Shown here piece by piece: positions 51,161 through 62,948 of a DNA stretch of 64,000 nucleotides (positions within the stretch are counted from its first letter, which is position 1; each line of letters opens with the position of its first letter). Position numbers and translations under genes: made by a program. Under the pieces are notes generated by a model. The model saw only the letters and a program-made list of their open reading frames with translations, was not told where the DNA came from and did not search any database. The DNA is taken from contig CM059623.1 of NCBI GenBank assembly GCA_030435675.1, positions 12,742,092 to 12,806,091 on the forward strand. The letters run 5' to 3'. Source of the DNA: Steinernema hermaphroditum. Taxonomy: Eukaryota > Nematoda > Chromadorea > Rhabditida > Steinernematidae.

Positions 51161-52386
51161 TCATGAGGAATACGGTCCTGATTTATCCTTAATATGATTA
51201 CAGAACGATTACAGTAAACTTATTATAGGTCTTACTAAACCTTATCTCTTTTCTTATTGTGTGGATGGTATGCGACAGTTTTGTGACAGTACTCTGTTCC
51301 CACCCCTCTTATCTTCGTATCCACAAACAACAGAGTATGTCCACTCTCAAAAGCCGCCAAGTGGACCGGCATTTTGTGTCATGATGTCATCCCATCACAC
51401 TCATCCAACATAATTGTCGAACGCAACATTTCCTTGTTGGTTTTCGTCGTCCCTCATGATTCATAAAGAGTCCAATTTCGCTTTATTGTGCTTTTTCAAG
51501 TTTCTCATCACATCCCGGCAAGTTGTAGGCTTAATTAGGACACCCACATGGATACCTATTCGAAGCGCGCCTCAGTGGCTTTCCGATGAGGGGGCAGCGC
51601 AGTAGCCAGGCAACGTGGCTATTTGTGTCGTCGAGAATCACAGTGATGAATGTCCAGGAAATCTATGTTTGGACGCGCTAATTGAAGGTTCAGAAATTAG
51701 ATGAAAGGAGGCTGCTAATACGGACTCGGATTAGAGGTCGAGGAGGAACTGTTCAGGAACCATTACTTTATATATTGGGGCCATTCTTGAGGAGACTGCA
51801 GACAAAGGGATCCGGTCCCCTCTGATCTTTGGCATGTGCCTGAAGTTCGAGGTTTTCCCGTCGAACCTCGGGAAAGAACAATCCGTAAAAGTGCCGTGTT
51901 TTTCAATCTATTTTCCCAGACTAAAAAGGCACCATTTGAAATCATAACAAGTACAAATATTTTGCGTAAAAAATGAGGATTCCCACCTCTTACAGTCGAA
52001 CGGTACAAGTCAGATAGCACAACAGTCTTTTAAGGGGTGTGTTCTTGATATTCAAAATCATTTTAAATAGACTTCAAATGAGCGCCACCACGCTCGTGAT
52101 TTCATGCAAAACATGATATTCTTTCCATAATGCATAGAAGCTCCGTAGACGTGATCTTGCCTGAACTTCTGGACCTCATATACAAACACCACACAGTACA
52201 AAAGATAGGTCGAAATCCGATGTACATTTTTATAAACTCCAAGTCAATTATATCTCTTTGTCTTGCAATCGAAGGTATCAATGGAGGCCTACAAATGTGG
52301 AAGATTCGTATTAAGGAAGTTCTTTTGAGATAGACTACGATCTGTTTCCAGCAACTTCCTCTTGGCATAATGAATTAATTTGAACT

Positions 52387-52704
52387 TTAAGAGCCCGTTT
52401 GTACTTTAACGTAGCAGATAATGACTTCGCGCTTGCGACGACCAAGCTGTGGTATTGATTTCGACGGCCATGCGGGTGAAAAGTAAACACAGCTATCGTC
52501 CAGGTTCTGGGTAATTTTGCGATTCTGGAAAGCATATTTAACGATATAATCAGCATCCTTGATAACAGTATGCTCCTCTCCTCGTGAAGTGCTTCCCCAG
52601 AACTTCTGGGGCCAATCTCTGAGCCTTTGGATATCCTCCATAGTGTAGATAAAAGTAAACATTTTACGAATCCTCTCCCCAAATACCGACACAACTAAGG
52701 TCAT
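52387..52704 (-). CDS. Open frame of 105 codons, unknown
   Basis: Minus-strand frame starting MTLVVSVFGERIRKMF and containing MEDIQRLRDWPQKFW, KDADYIVKYAFQNRKITQNL and GRRKREVIICYVKVQTGS. Codon choice looks coding, with many G- or A-first codons and few rare runs. I recognise no family and see no splice context that would decide its ends. Further minus frames (52102-52368 and 51763-52020) follow downstream and could be shifted continuations, which would suggest a decayed mobile element or gene. The ATG is not preceded by a TTTCAG acceptor. Confidence 0.3.
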   Translation of the reverse strand: MTLVVSVFGERIRKMFTFIYTMEDIQRLRDWPQKFWGSTSRGEEHTVIKDADYIVKYAFQNRKITQNLDDSCVYFSPAWPSKSIPQLGRRKREVIICYVKVQTGS

Positions 52705-52939
52705 CTTTTAAAAAACGCTTGCGTCATCAAACGCCAGCTATCCAATGTCAAGTACCCCCTCAGCCCCGATGGCGTGCAAATTCTCCCCAATTTTCTTGTT
52801 TTTCCCAAGTTTCGCCTGGAGCCAATCTTTGAAAGCAATCCCACGCGCCACTTCTGGAGAATCTTTAAGGATTCGGTTTAAGGTTTCCCCTTTAATTCAT
52901 TCGCCGACTCGAGCCTAAGCAAGCGAGAACCCATTAGAG

Positions 52940-53060
52940 TTGCGCGCGCTCACCGGCTGGATATCGATTCAAGCGAGCGAGCGAGCGGCGCCTTCGTCAT
53001 CGCCGCCGTCGCGTCGTGACGCGCGCGCGGCAAGGAGGTGGCGCTTCGCGTGTTCTCGCT
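52940..53060. promoter_or_regulatory. CpG-rich stretch, possible promoter
   Basis: Dense CG dinucleotides (GAGCGAGCGAGCGGCGCC, GACGCGCGCGCGGC) stand out against AT-rich surroundings. It sits directly upstream of the candidate first exon at 53243 and may be its promoter or 5' leader. Confidence 0.3.
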
Positions 53061-53242
53061 TTGGTGTTCGTCCGAAGCCGACCCCCTCTTTTCTACATTA
53101 GCATATTTACAATTACGTCTGGAGCCCCTTTTTGAGGCACTCCCATCGGCCAGCGCCACCAGCAGTCATTTGACAACATCCCCATTGACCGAGGAGACCC
53201 TTGTTATTCCGAAGCGCCGACTCCGGCCATTACCTAAACGAG

Positions 53243-53537
53243 ATGCAGCAAAAGAAACGATCCCGAATTACCGTACCCCCCATCCCTCAAATGTCGACAC
53301 CGTCGATACGGACGACAACCAGCGTTTCCGACATTATCGCCTCTGGAGTCGCCGCTTCGGCGTCGACTTCGTCCCTCTTCCGCTATCGAAAGCCAAGCGG
53401 GCAGCCGAAGTTGTCTTCGGCTTCGGCGATGGCCGACTTGATGAGTCCGAATCCGTCGCTTCCATGTCGGAAGGTGGGCATAGCCGGAGAGTCACCGAAT
53501 CTTGCCCTAAGGGAGAGCAATACGGAATATTACATTG
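53243..53537 (+). CDS. Candidate first coding exon, Ser/Pro-rich, phase-1 donor
   Basis: Open frame from ATG at 53243 for 98 codons, then ATT G followed by a strong donor (GGTAAGTGATG, intron from 53538). The product starts MQQKKRSRITVPPIPQMSTP, continues Ser/Thr/Ala-rich with SGVAASASTSSLFRYRKPSG and ends NLALRESNTEYYI. It looks like a disordered neuronal-type N-terminus; I recognise no domain. A stop at 53186 in this frame makes an upstream exon unlikely, and a CpG-rich stretch (52950-53050) precedes it. A second frame is open from 53038 to 53541 and is also codon-biased; it would meet the same donor in phase 2. I prefer the ATG frame for its composition and because phase 1 is what the rabphilin exon at 62941 requires. 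Spliced together the junction would read ...EYYI-D-LMNDWEIG. Gene identity unproven. Confidence 0.5.
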
Positions 53538-55329
53538 GTAAGTGATGCTAAAGCTGAATCCTGGTACGATCACCTTGTGACATCCCGAGATCCAATCCTG
53601 ATAGGCATGTTCTTGAGGGGTATGGCCATGGTTCTAAGCTCACCTTTGAGCTCATCCATGTGTGCACTACCGGTAGCTTTTGTTTTATGATATTTAAATA
53701 TCTTTCTGACTTTTGAAGGACAAGATTAAGATGTCTGTGTCTGAGCCAAGGTTAACCTTAGCCTAAGTCCTAGTGCTCCTTTTAGCGTTCGCTCTCTGGA
53801 CAGATCTTCTTTCTATGACTGGGGTAGGGTAGGCCACTGAACCGAAGCGTCCCAGTTGGACCGGTTCGATCCTTCGCAAAAAATGGAGAAACACCGGAGT
53901 CTATTTTCAGCTATATCCTTAAAAACCTAAAAAAACAACACCCGATGAATCACACAAAATACAAAGCTCTGTCAGAATCAGACATAGTTCTGTCCTTGTT
54001 TGTTTTGTATTTCTGCCTATCACGCGGATTGTATCTTGTTTTGACTGCTTGGTGAGAGTCATATCGTAGTCACTAAATGTCATCTATCTCAAACTCGCAT
54101 ACTTTCCTCCTCCTCCTTCGAAACATGACCCTCGAGCAGATGAATTTCTTTTTTTGCAAATTCCACGGACACACCACATTCCATGCTGCAACATGTAAAC
54201 ACCTTTCGCGCAATGAGGAAATGTTTTATTGACCTCCGTCGTCACACCTGACGCACACGATCGAAAAACGGACACATGCCATGCAAAAAGAGGCTCGGTC
54301 ATGCGGAAAATGGTTTTTGGAGAATGGGTAAACATTGCGGCCATTAGGAAATTGGGAAATCGCTGGCGTTGGCGGCACAATGTCGATTGTTAGCCGCGTG
54401 ACTAGAGATGCTCTAATCTCGTGGAATCCAGACCTGAAATATGGGATCACTAGAGGGGTAATTGAGGGGCAACTTGGGGGGACTACTGGGCCTGGAATTG
54501 GCTCATTTAATACCGTATCTTGTGGCCAAGAAGAAAGAGATACTTTACCTCTATGTGACTGAGGATCTGGGCTGTCCATGTGGCCAGGTTCTGGGATTTT
54601 AATCATCGAAAATTCCTTGTATATCTCTGAGAAGGACATCCAATTGGACCACTTCTCTGTAGATACTCACCGTAATCAAAAACCGACTTTTCATCTGACA
54701 TGATCTTTGAGGTCATCGGTCCTTTGTTTACCAAAGAGAGGCTCTGTTGCAAAGAATTTGTTTACGAAACGGATCATTGTTTATTAAATTACTATACACC
54801 AAGATCTGCGAGCACAAGGCGCCACTCTCCAAGAACTTGTGCACTCTGGTTGTGAATGCCTAGTTAAAAATAGCTTTAATAGCTTTGGTTTCTACCCTTC
54901 TCTGTTGAGCCGTCGGCTTATCGCACGTACACATGTTTTCGCCCAAGATGGCGACAAATGATACTCGAAATGGAGAACCTTTTTGCGGTGGAACTGTCCT
55001 CATACAATTGAGCCTTTTGTAGCACATTCAAGCAATGGGTATCGGGCAGAGCCAGGCCAGTTCGTGACTTGTGCCAAATTATCCTCTTTTTTTGCTCAAA
55101 TTTTTCTGTTTTCCAGCTAAGCCCATTATCCTTCCGCCACTCGCCTTCCGTGACTCTCCTCAATTACCAATTGTAAAGTACACACGCACCTCTCCTTGCC
55201 ACAATCGTCCGATTGGAGGAGTCATCGACTAAAGGCTAATGGCGGTGCCGAAGAGCGGGGCAAACGGCTAAAGATAGGCTTGCCACGCCACGCGATATCC
55301 CAAATCGATTCCATTTTCGCCGTCAGCGC

Positions 55330-55560
55330 AGCAATTTAAGCGAATTAGTGGCGCACCGGTGGAAGAGGAGTGCTTGGACGAGTGCGATTGGGCGCAAAAA
55401 ACGACTCCGCAAGAGTGGCAAGTGGTTGCAGGGAACGTGACACTCCGGAGGGCGCATGACTTTGTTGGATTTGGGATATCGGCCGTGAAATACGGGCTAT
55501 CGTTTAACTTTCGGGGAAGCCGAAGAACTGACCTCACTCCAGGAGGTCCCAATATTATTG
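55330..55560 (+). other. GC-rich island with coding-like open frame
   Basis: The frame reading PVEEECLDECDWAQKTTPQE, WQVVAGNVTLRRAHDF and ISAVKYGLSFNFRGSRR has about 39% G-first codons. No convincing acceptor or donor flanks it, and the opposite strand is also open. Possibly an exon of an unrecognised gene. Confidence 0.2.
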
Positions 55561-57430
55561 TTTCCAGCAAAAAAAAATCAATAATTTCACATCAACAAAG
55601 TAATAAAAGTGCAAGTGGGCCCTCGAGTTGCTCGACTTTGTTGGCTTTCACCTTATTTGATATTCTACGGGGGGTACAATAACGGTGTGTCTACGGCGTA
55701 TTGATGTGCCGCAGGAAAGGTCGCACCTCACTCCAAAGAGGAAGTCTTCAGAATGCTAATTGTGGAACGGTGGAAACGTTTTGCGCTTGAGTAGATCGTC
55801 AACATGTTGGTAATGTGCAGCCATCTCGAACGAACGTAGCACGTTCGCAATGAGCCACATAAACAGTTGATATCCGACCGCTCCATTTGTCGTTTGTCTC
55901 TGGGGATGCCTTCCGCTTCCTTGTAGTTTTAAGTTATGTTGAGTCTCTTTTGTGAAGTCATTGGGGCCAAGTCATTGGGGTAAAGATCAGAAACGCAGAC
56001 ACCCTCTTATGTTTCTATCCCCGAATCCGATGAGTTTAACGTGCCGTTTTTTATTACGGTTTTATTGCACTGGCATTTATGCATCTGTTCTTTGCGATAT
56101 TTAGCTTACATTAAAACAATAGCAAGCATGAGTCAGCGGACATGAGAAATCCCAGCTCAAACAGTATCAGCACCAGATCTTTGATTTGGAAACGGACAAG
56201 CCGTGAGATGGAAATTCGTTATCTAACCAAACTTTTCTGATCTGAATGAAATCAAGCAGAGGTGGCCAATGGCAGAAATTACATGATTCACAGGGTTTAC
56301 GTCCAATCCCTCTCTTAGCTGAGATCTGAATCTGAATCTGCCTGCTAAGGAGGGTCGTATGTTCTTGAGGTGAGTATATGCACACTGAATACTGCTCTCT
56401 AACAGATTTATTGGCCTATTACTTGAATTCCGTTCATTACCATACATCAGCATGCTTAGCATGGCTAAATAAACGCCATTCTCTATTGATATTTCTCAAG
56501 TTTAGCCGTTTTTCGTGATGTACTTCCACATCCACATGATAATTCGCCTTTGGCGGTCTCGGATAATAAGTGGTCTTTGGCCTGAGGCATTCATCATCAA
56601 GACACATTACCACTCTAGTATATTATTTCTCTGACACTTTTTTCAGACTCCTATCACACGAAACCCGAAATTGAGTATGTCTGCACTGCATATAACAAAT
56701 GTGTTTTTACGATCTCTGTTGAGTGCGAAATTGAGAAATATCGATTCAAGTGGAGAAAGGTTGAAAGTGGTGCGTTTAGGCATTGGGTGAAGTATGCCTC
56801 CACTCCGGGTAATCGAGGGAACAATGGTTGTTGTGACAGCTGGTATGATGTTTGGCCCGGAGACGTATTGACGTAAACAGCCTGAAAAGACGGGACTGAA
56901 TGCTGAGTGTAGACGTAGATCACTTGGCTGCCTACACAGTGCCCAAAGTCCAAATAACCTCTCGGATAAACCAAACTAATTTGTTAATCGCTTTTAAGAA
57001 GCCACATTGCACGTCATCGCCGGAAAACGAGGTTATACAATCAAACTAATTAGGGAATTTATGCATGCACTTCTGGTTTGAAATGGCACGTTGATATTTT
57101 CGATGCTAAATTCGATGTTTCCTTTTTGAGAGGCTAATTTCCGGACATTTATAAATGGGGAACTCATTAGTTTATTGGAACGGCCTTTCTTTTTTTAGAA
57201 GTCCAATTTTGGGAAGTGCTTATTAAGTGATTTGCAATGACGAGTTTTGAAGGCTGGGAAGTGGAGGTTCAGCCCAGTTAGGGGTTTGAAAATGATATTC
57301 ACAGCATCTCAAATTTCGAGGAATGTTAGGTTCTAGGGATACACACGGTATCGGTTTTGGTGCATGGAACGTTTCGAAACGCAGACGGGACTAGTTCTAG
57401 AAACGGTTTCAAAAAAACAAAAAAAGAAAT

Positions 57431-57503
57431 CCCTCCGACAGGGATCGAACCTGCGAACATGTGTCTCATACTCAGACAGCCTACCGACTGAGCCAATCGC
57501 ATG
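57431..57503 (-). pseudogene. tRNA-like element with perfect A and B boxes but no acceptor stem
   Basis: On the minus strand the A box TGGCTCAGTCGG (forward 57484-57495) and the B box GGTTCGATCCC (forward 57441-57451) match the internal Pol III promoter consensus. The T stem GCAGG/CCTGT pairs and T-runs follow the 3' end. The anticodon arm is a perfect TGTCT/AGACA stem, but its loop GAGTATG lacks the invariant T33. The 5' flank does not pair with the 3' CGGAGGG. So it should bind TFIIIC but is unlikely to give a working tRNA: a decayed tRNA or the head of a tRNA-derived SINE. Confidence 0.6.
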
Positions 57504-60500
57504 GCGACGGTATCTCCGTCGTTTCATGTATGTATCTCCCTCACACTCATGCGCCAGTGGGTTCATATAACAATTGACAAGTGGGTAAATTGAGCTTGAG
57601 CTGCCTTTGAGCGCTACTTTTTGGTCAAATTAACCATCGCGCTTTAAGGTGCGGTGTCAACTCTTCTCTTATCTCCTAAGCTGTACACAGGACCAGCCTT
57701 TTCCTAGCAATAGACTCTCTTGGATCAAGCCATAAAGTGTCAATTCCTAGTCATTGACGTCACCTTCTGGCGGCCGTGGGAGGAAGCTTAGAATCAGTTT
57801 ACCCCGTGGGTGTTCTACTAGCTAGAATAACGCTGTGGGTCTGTGTGGGCCTTATGGGAAATGTCAGAAATAAGTATGTAATGTACGTGAGTTCAATACA
57901 AATAGATGGGAAATGTTGCCGTATTCATATAGGTTTCGTAGGCGCGGTGGTGTGGGTCTTGAAGAGCTTCCATGGGTATGTGTTATGTGAGATCTTCATA
58001 TTATCGATCCATTCTATGAGATTCTTTCTTTTCATATGTCAACCGAACTGTGTTCTTTTGCGTTTTAAGGCTGTATTTTGAACGTAGATCCCCGTCTGGC
58101 GAACTTAAACCTTTAAACGAAGCTAATTTTAAAACTAGGGGGTGCAAAAGGTTTCCCGTCGCGAAAACATCCTACTGTAGCTTGGACATTGGCCATAATA
58201 GGACGTGGAGCATTTTCCAAAAGAACGGCAAACATCCTAACAGCTAATGAATAAGCAATTCTAAGTCGGATTTCCGAGGAATCGGCATTTCTAGGAATGG
58301 CAAAGAAAAACAACTAGGATGTGAGAAGAGGACGTTGTGGGATTTTCGATTTGGAAACAACGAGAAGAAGTACATTTTCGAATGAAGAACACCAATGACT
58401 AAGTGACCCTTAGACCCTTGAAAGTTTGTCGTTCAATGGCCGCCATTTAAGAACAATAGATTCGCCTGAGATCTCCCATGTCCATTGCTCAAAGGATGAA
58501 AGCTTTCTGTCCGAAGCCCGTTTTCCGATCGCATTCCCATAACAGCGCAATAAGCTTTCCCTTCACGGCACATGACTCATCGCCGTTCGCTGTAGAAGCG
58601 ACGTCTAAGCGTGTTATGAATAATACATGAAGCACCGCACGACAACTAAAGATCGCCGAGTTCTGCGTGAACAAAAACACGTCTGGCGTGAGCATTTACA
58701 TTTTGAAAGGGGATCCGTTTCCTTGTTTGAAAACAATGAATAACAGAATGTCATACACAGTAGAGGCGACTAAAGGGGGACGAATTCAGTCATCTGGGTA
58801 TAAATGGTCACATAGAGGAGACAAGATGCGAGTTCCCCCCAAAGTCAAGCTGTAATCCCATAGTAAGCAAATTCCAATTTTTGCTGAATAGTTCACATCC
58901 TACCATAATGGGATACTTAAGAAGCTTGTGTACATTATTGTTTCTTCTAACCTCCTGATATCAGAAACTTGATTTTCGAATTGCCGTTTCATGAAATATC
59001 AACTTGTGAAAAATCTGGAAATTTGAGTCATATCGATGCTTTTTCAAAACTCGATAGTTCAAACTTTCTTGAGTCTGGAATCATATCTATGTGGAAAAGA
59101 AAAGGGTGTGATACACCGGCTACTTCTCCATTGTCACAGGTGTGATATAATTTTTTAAACTGCTTACTAGGCAATTGAATACTGTATCGCAAAATGCGCG
59201 AAGATAAAACGAAATACGTCGATCCATATCCGCCGGAAACGATAGTTCCAAACTTCCTCAGTTTACACCGAATCACCGACGTTACGCTCATAAACCATAA
59301 AAATGCACAGTGTCAACCCGTAGTCACCGATCTTCTTCTGGCTTCGTCCCACGGCATCAGATTTGAATGCGCTGATCGTAGATGCGAAGAGCTGATCTGT
59401 GTAGAAACGCGGTGGCATAGCGCAGTCAATGGAGCGGAAGGCCATTTTCAGTACGGTCCGCTGCAATGCTTTCGCTTCTCGTGGCAGTGCGGGTGGTCGG
59501 GCAGTGGTGATAGACATCTTGGCAAGACGGTGGAACTACGTCTCCTTTGGTGACCATGTCCTTTGAGAGCCGGGACCGTGACGGCGGAATGCACACATAA
59601 AACGAATCCTTAAATTACTTATTGCAACATCCATGTCAATACTCCAGGACCGTCATGCATGTAGATATAGAAAACGTGTGCCTCAAAAGCCCTGTTTCAA
59701 AAAAAGCCTTCCAATGTGTAAAAGCGGATTTCAACTGTACTCATCATTTGATTACCTTAACTGCCTCCGTCCTAATAATATCATTTCCCGCACTACTGTA
59801 GATATGATTTAGTAAGCACCATAAATCACTTAACTTCTCACTCAAATAGCTCTAGGTAAGTAGCTTCGTTGTATTCTTCCTTTTCTGACGCAGCGAAACC
59901 TCGCTGAATTGAGAGACCCGGCAAATCTGCGCGCAATAAGTGTTTGGATGTGCTCGGTGCGAATCCTCCGGAAATACTCGTTTAATGATGCACATAATGA
60001 AGAGCCGCTATTAAAGACTACTATTGCATTTTGTTCTTATTTCCTCGAGCGCTGGAAGGAGATAGCAGCAACGCGGAAGCGGCGCTTATCTTCCCGTTTT
60101 ATTCTAGTCTTAGCTTCGTGATTATGTTCTCCTAAATTACCTTAGTGCACCACTGATCGACTTCCATGTTCTTTACTAGCTAGGACAACGAAGTTTCTTG
60201 GTAAAGACTTAAAGATCAAAGGTAATTGCGACCTTAGAATATGTAAATCACCATCAAATCTACCGTAGCCTATCTGTTTGAGCAAAAATCACACTAGTAC
60301 CATGATCTGCCTACTTAAAATATAGGTATTCGTTACCGTGTTCGTCATCACCTTAGCTTCTAAAGTGCTTTCCAAGGAACATGCATATCAGAAGTGCATT
60401 CCCAATAATCGACAAAAGATGCATTCTAGGTATTGCAGCCATTAAATCTCTGTTTATTATACACTTGCTCTTTTCGCCATTCCACAACTGAAAAATGGTC

Positions 60501-61990
60501 TTGCCGCGAAAACAATTATCAGATTTCCGGGCAAACACGCTGCGCAGAGCAACCCATAAATTACCACGTCACGCTTGACCCGTAAACTCATTCCTCAAAG
60601 CTAACAAATTTAATTTGCCCGTCAAGTTAACGTTTTCATTTCCTTCTCAACTTCCTTCTCCGTCTCAGCGGTGTCGTTCCACGTTCCGTAGTGAAAACTA
60701 ATTTCTCCCCTTGTTTTGGCCCCCTTCACGCGTGAGTGTTTTTAGCCCTGCGCCCAATGGGGCGAAGCGCTGCGTAGGTTGAAGACGACGCCAGTCGTTG
60801 TTTACGGGAGAAGATGTTTACGGCGACGTCCGGCCGCTCCCCGGAGGCGCCCCGTGGCGACGAGAGCAAACTTTCGCAATCTCATTAGTGGCCACCGTTC
60901 GAACTTCTTGTGGTGCCCGGAGTTCTGGTCGCATAAAGGTTGCATGTTCCCGTTCATTAATATTCAATTGGTAAATAACGGGCCACAGGAGGGCAGTCTT
61001 GTTATGTGAGGGAAGGAAAGGGGAAAGCGGAGACAAAGGAATGTGCCTGGATGGTCATAGGGACAAAAATGAATATCTAAACAGGGACTCTTCCAGCTAA
61101 ACGCATATATTGTATTTCCTAACGAAGCAAAAATCTGAAAATTTTCGAAGAAGCTCTTACAAGGAAACGTTCCAGGGTAATATGTTTAGAATTTGACTCG
61201 CAATCGAACACATATAAACTAAGCAGCCCTAGTCAGGCAAACCATCTAAAGCAGGCCAAGAAATTGTTGTAAATGTGAAGGGCTCGCGGTAGATGAGGCA
61301 TATAGTGTCGGGACCTACCCAGAATTGAAATCTCCGCGCGATTCTTGAATGCACAGCACGGGTTCTACTCACAACGAGATACTCCTAGATCACTGCCTCC
61401 TGGTTTTGAGACGAAAATGATGGGAATAGGATGGAGATGTTTTGACCGGTCACGGCATACCGATCTACCTTTCATACTATCCCTTTTGAGATGGGTATTT
61501 TAATGAGTTCATGTGACTCTCCAGCCGTTCTATCCACTCCACGACACCTCAACACAATCGGCGTGTATCACTTTGAGCGGTTTCATTGTTAGAATGTCGT
61601 TGAAGATCAAATAGGGAACCTTTCGATGTGTCTGCCTCCGATCGAAATGAAATTTCGCACAGTTGCCACAGTTGAATGTGTTGAATGAGATTCAAAAGAA
61701 TGCCGTTCAACTGGTTGTTCAGTGGTGCTGAAGCAGGAGTGGACGTGGGGGACGCCGGAGGCAATAGCCATTCCGTTTTCAATTGGGTTTTAATCAGGAT
61801 CATCCAAAGGTCTATTGTACTATGATGCAAGGATGCGGTGGTGTACTGTAAATAAATGTGTAGATTGCAAGAACTAACTTTTGGATCACAGATTGGGCAG
61901 CTCGAGTCAGATTACTTTTTATGTGATATTGTTTTTTTTCTTTTGTACGTGACTACACAGTATATGTAAAAATGTCATTAATGCATAGTC

Positions 61991-62040
61991 CAGAAATGGG
62001 CATGAACGGATCGGATCGGCTAAGCTGATGTTTATCTCTG
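61991..62040. mobile_element. hAT-type MITE, 50 bases, same family as 34587
   Basis: Starts CAGAAATGGGCATGAACGG and ends GATGTTTATCTCTG. Flanking octamers GCATAGTC (61983-61990) and GCATAATC (62041-62048) agree at 7 of 8 positions. Inner sequence (ATCGGATCGGCTA) resembles the GCTAGCCGATCC part of the 94-base copy in inverse sense. An internally deleted relative. Confidence 0.7.
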
Positions 62041-62599
62041 GCATAATCCACAAGAAAAAAAATGAAAACGGATGTTTTTAGCACTTAGATACATTTGCCT
62101 CATAGAAGAGCGAAAACGATCACGTCGTAGTTTGTAACCGCGTCGGTCACATGCCAAAGAACAAGATGATCTTCTGCCCTCCGATGGCATCATAAATGTT
62201 TCGTCATCTCCTTTCCAGACACTGTTTTGATATTTATATGTTCTCTGTTTATTTTTCTTCTCCTTAACATAACAATTAAAACTTATACTATACTACTGAA
62301 AATCCATGCAGATCCTAAGCTGCAATGGACAGTGATGACACTGCGCAAGATAGGACAGCGCTCTGGTTACGCGTTACCCTCCCCCGTAGTTCAAGTCCAC
62401 TTTTTCGTCCTATTATTAAAGTTCACTTGTGCCCTTTCTTACCGCCCATGAGAACATTCTAATAGACGGTGTGACAACGTACGTCAGCAAGGACACCTGA
62501 TTTCAAAGCGTGCCTATTGAGTGGAAGTTGATTCCGTTGAAGAAGGGTCTGTCGTTATTCTCTGTTTGCATTCCCTACAGACTCCATAATTGCCACGGT

Positions 62600-62920
62600 T
62601 AACAGTCGCCCGTCTGGGCCTTCCGCCAATTTTCTGGTCGTCTCTGCTTTTTGCTCTGTCGACGTCAAATGACGATGAGTCACAGATGCACTCCGAAGCG
62701 CAACCGTCTAATAATAGCTCTGCGAAAACATGATTGCATTAAATTAACGGCGTTCAATGATGGCGATTTTCGAGACGAGAACAACAGGCAACCTCGCTAA
62801 TTGACTCTTTAAAAGCCGTTTTCCCAGGAGCCGCCAGACGGTTCGATGTCCGCCGGGGCGACGTTGTTTGTGAGAGTGCCAGAAAGTGATGTTTCCGAAG
62901 AGATGATAAGTTTCTCTGGT
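62600..62920 (+). promoter_or_regulatory. Probable rabphilin 5' flanking region
   Basis: GC-richer than the DNA to its left and without an open frame that I would call coding. It contains a TGAGTCA (AP-1-type) site at 62676-62682 and a GACGTCA half palindrome at 62661-62667. Placement directly upstream of the first rabphilin exon suggests promoter or enhancer function; factor binding is inference. Confidence 0.3.
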
Positions 62921-62948
62921 CTTATTCTTGCGCATTTCAGATCTAATG
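62921..62948 (+). promoter_or_regulatory. Splice acceptor (cis or SL trans-splice) ahead of rabphilin ATG
   Basis: GCGCATTTCAG ends at 62940, and the first ATG follows after five bases (62946). In nematodes TTTCAG this close to a start codon often receives a spliced leader. Because codons stay open back to the AG, it can equally accept an upstream coding exon ending in phase 1. Sequence alone does not choose between the two. Confidence 0.6.

Larger units (their letters stand above)
53538..62600. other. Possible large intron or intergenic DNA
   Basis: Starts at the donor of the candidate exon at 53243. Holds a minus-strand Pro-rich open frame (54226-54639, unrecognised), the GC-rich island at 55330, the tRNA-like element at 57431, a GC-rich segment at 59200-59550 open on both strands, and the hAT MITE at 61991. 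Only one ATTTTTG (58876). Confidence 0.4.

Noticed and set aside
62340..62405. tRNA gene on the plus strand
   Set aside because: D stem GCGC/GCGC and a B-box-like GTTCAAGTCC are present, but the anticodon loop has no T33 and no acceptor stem forms.
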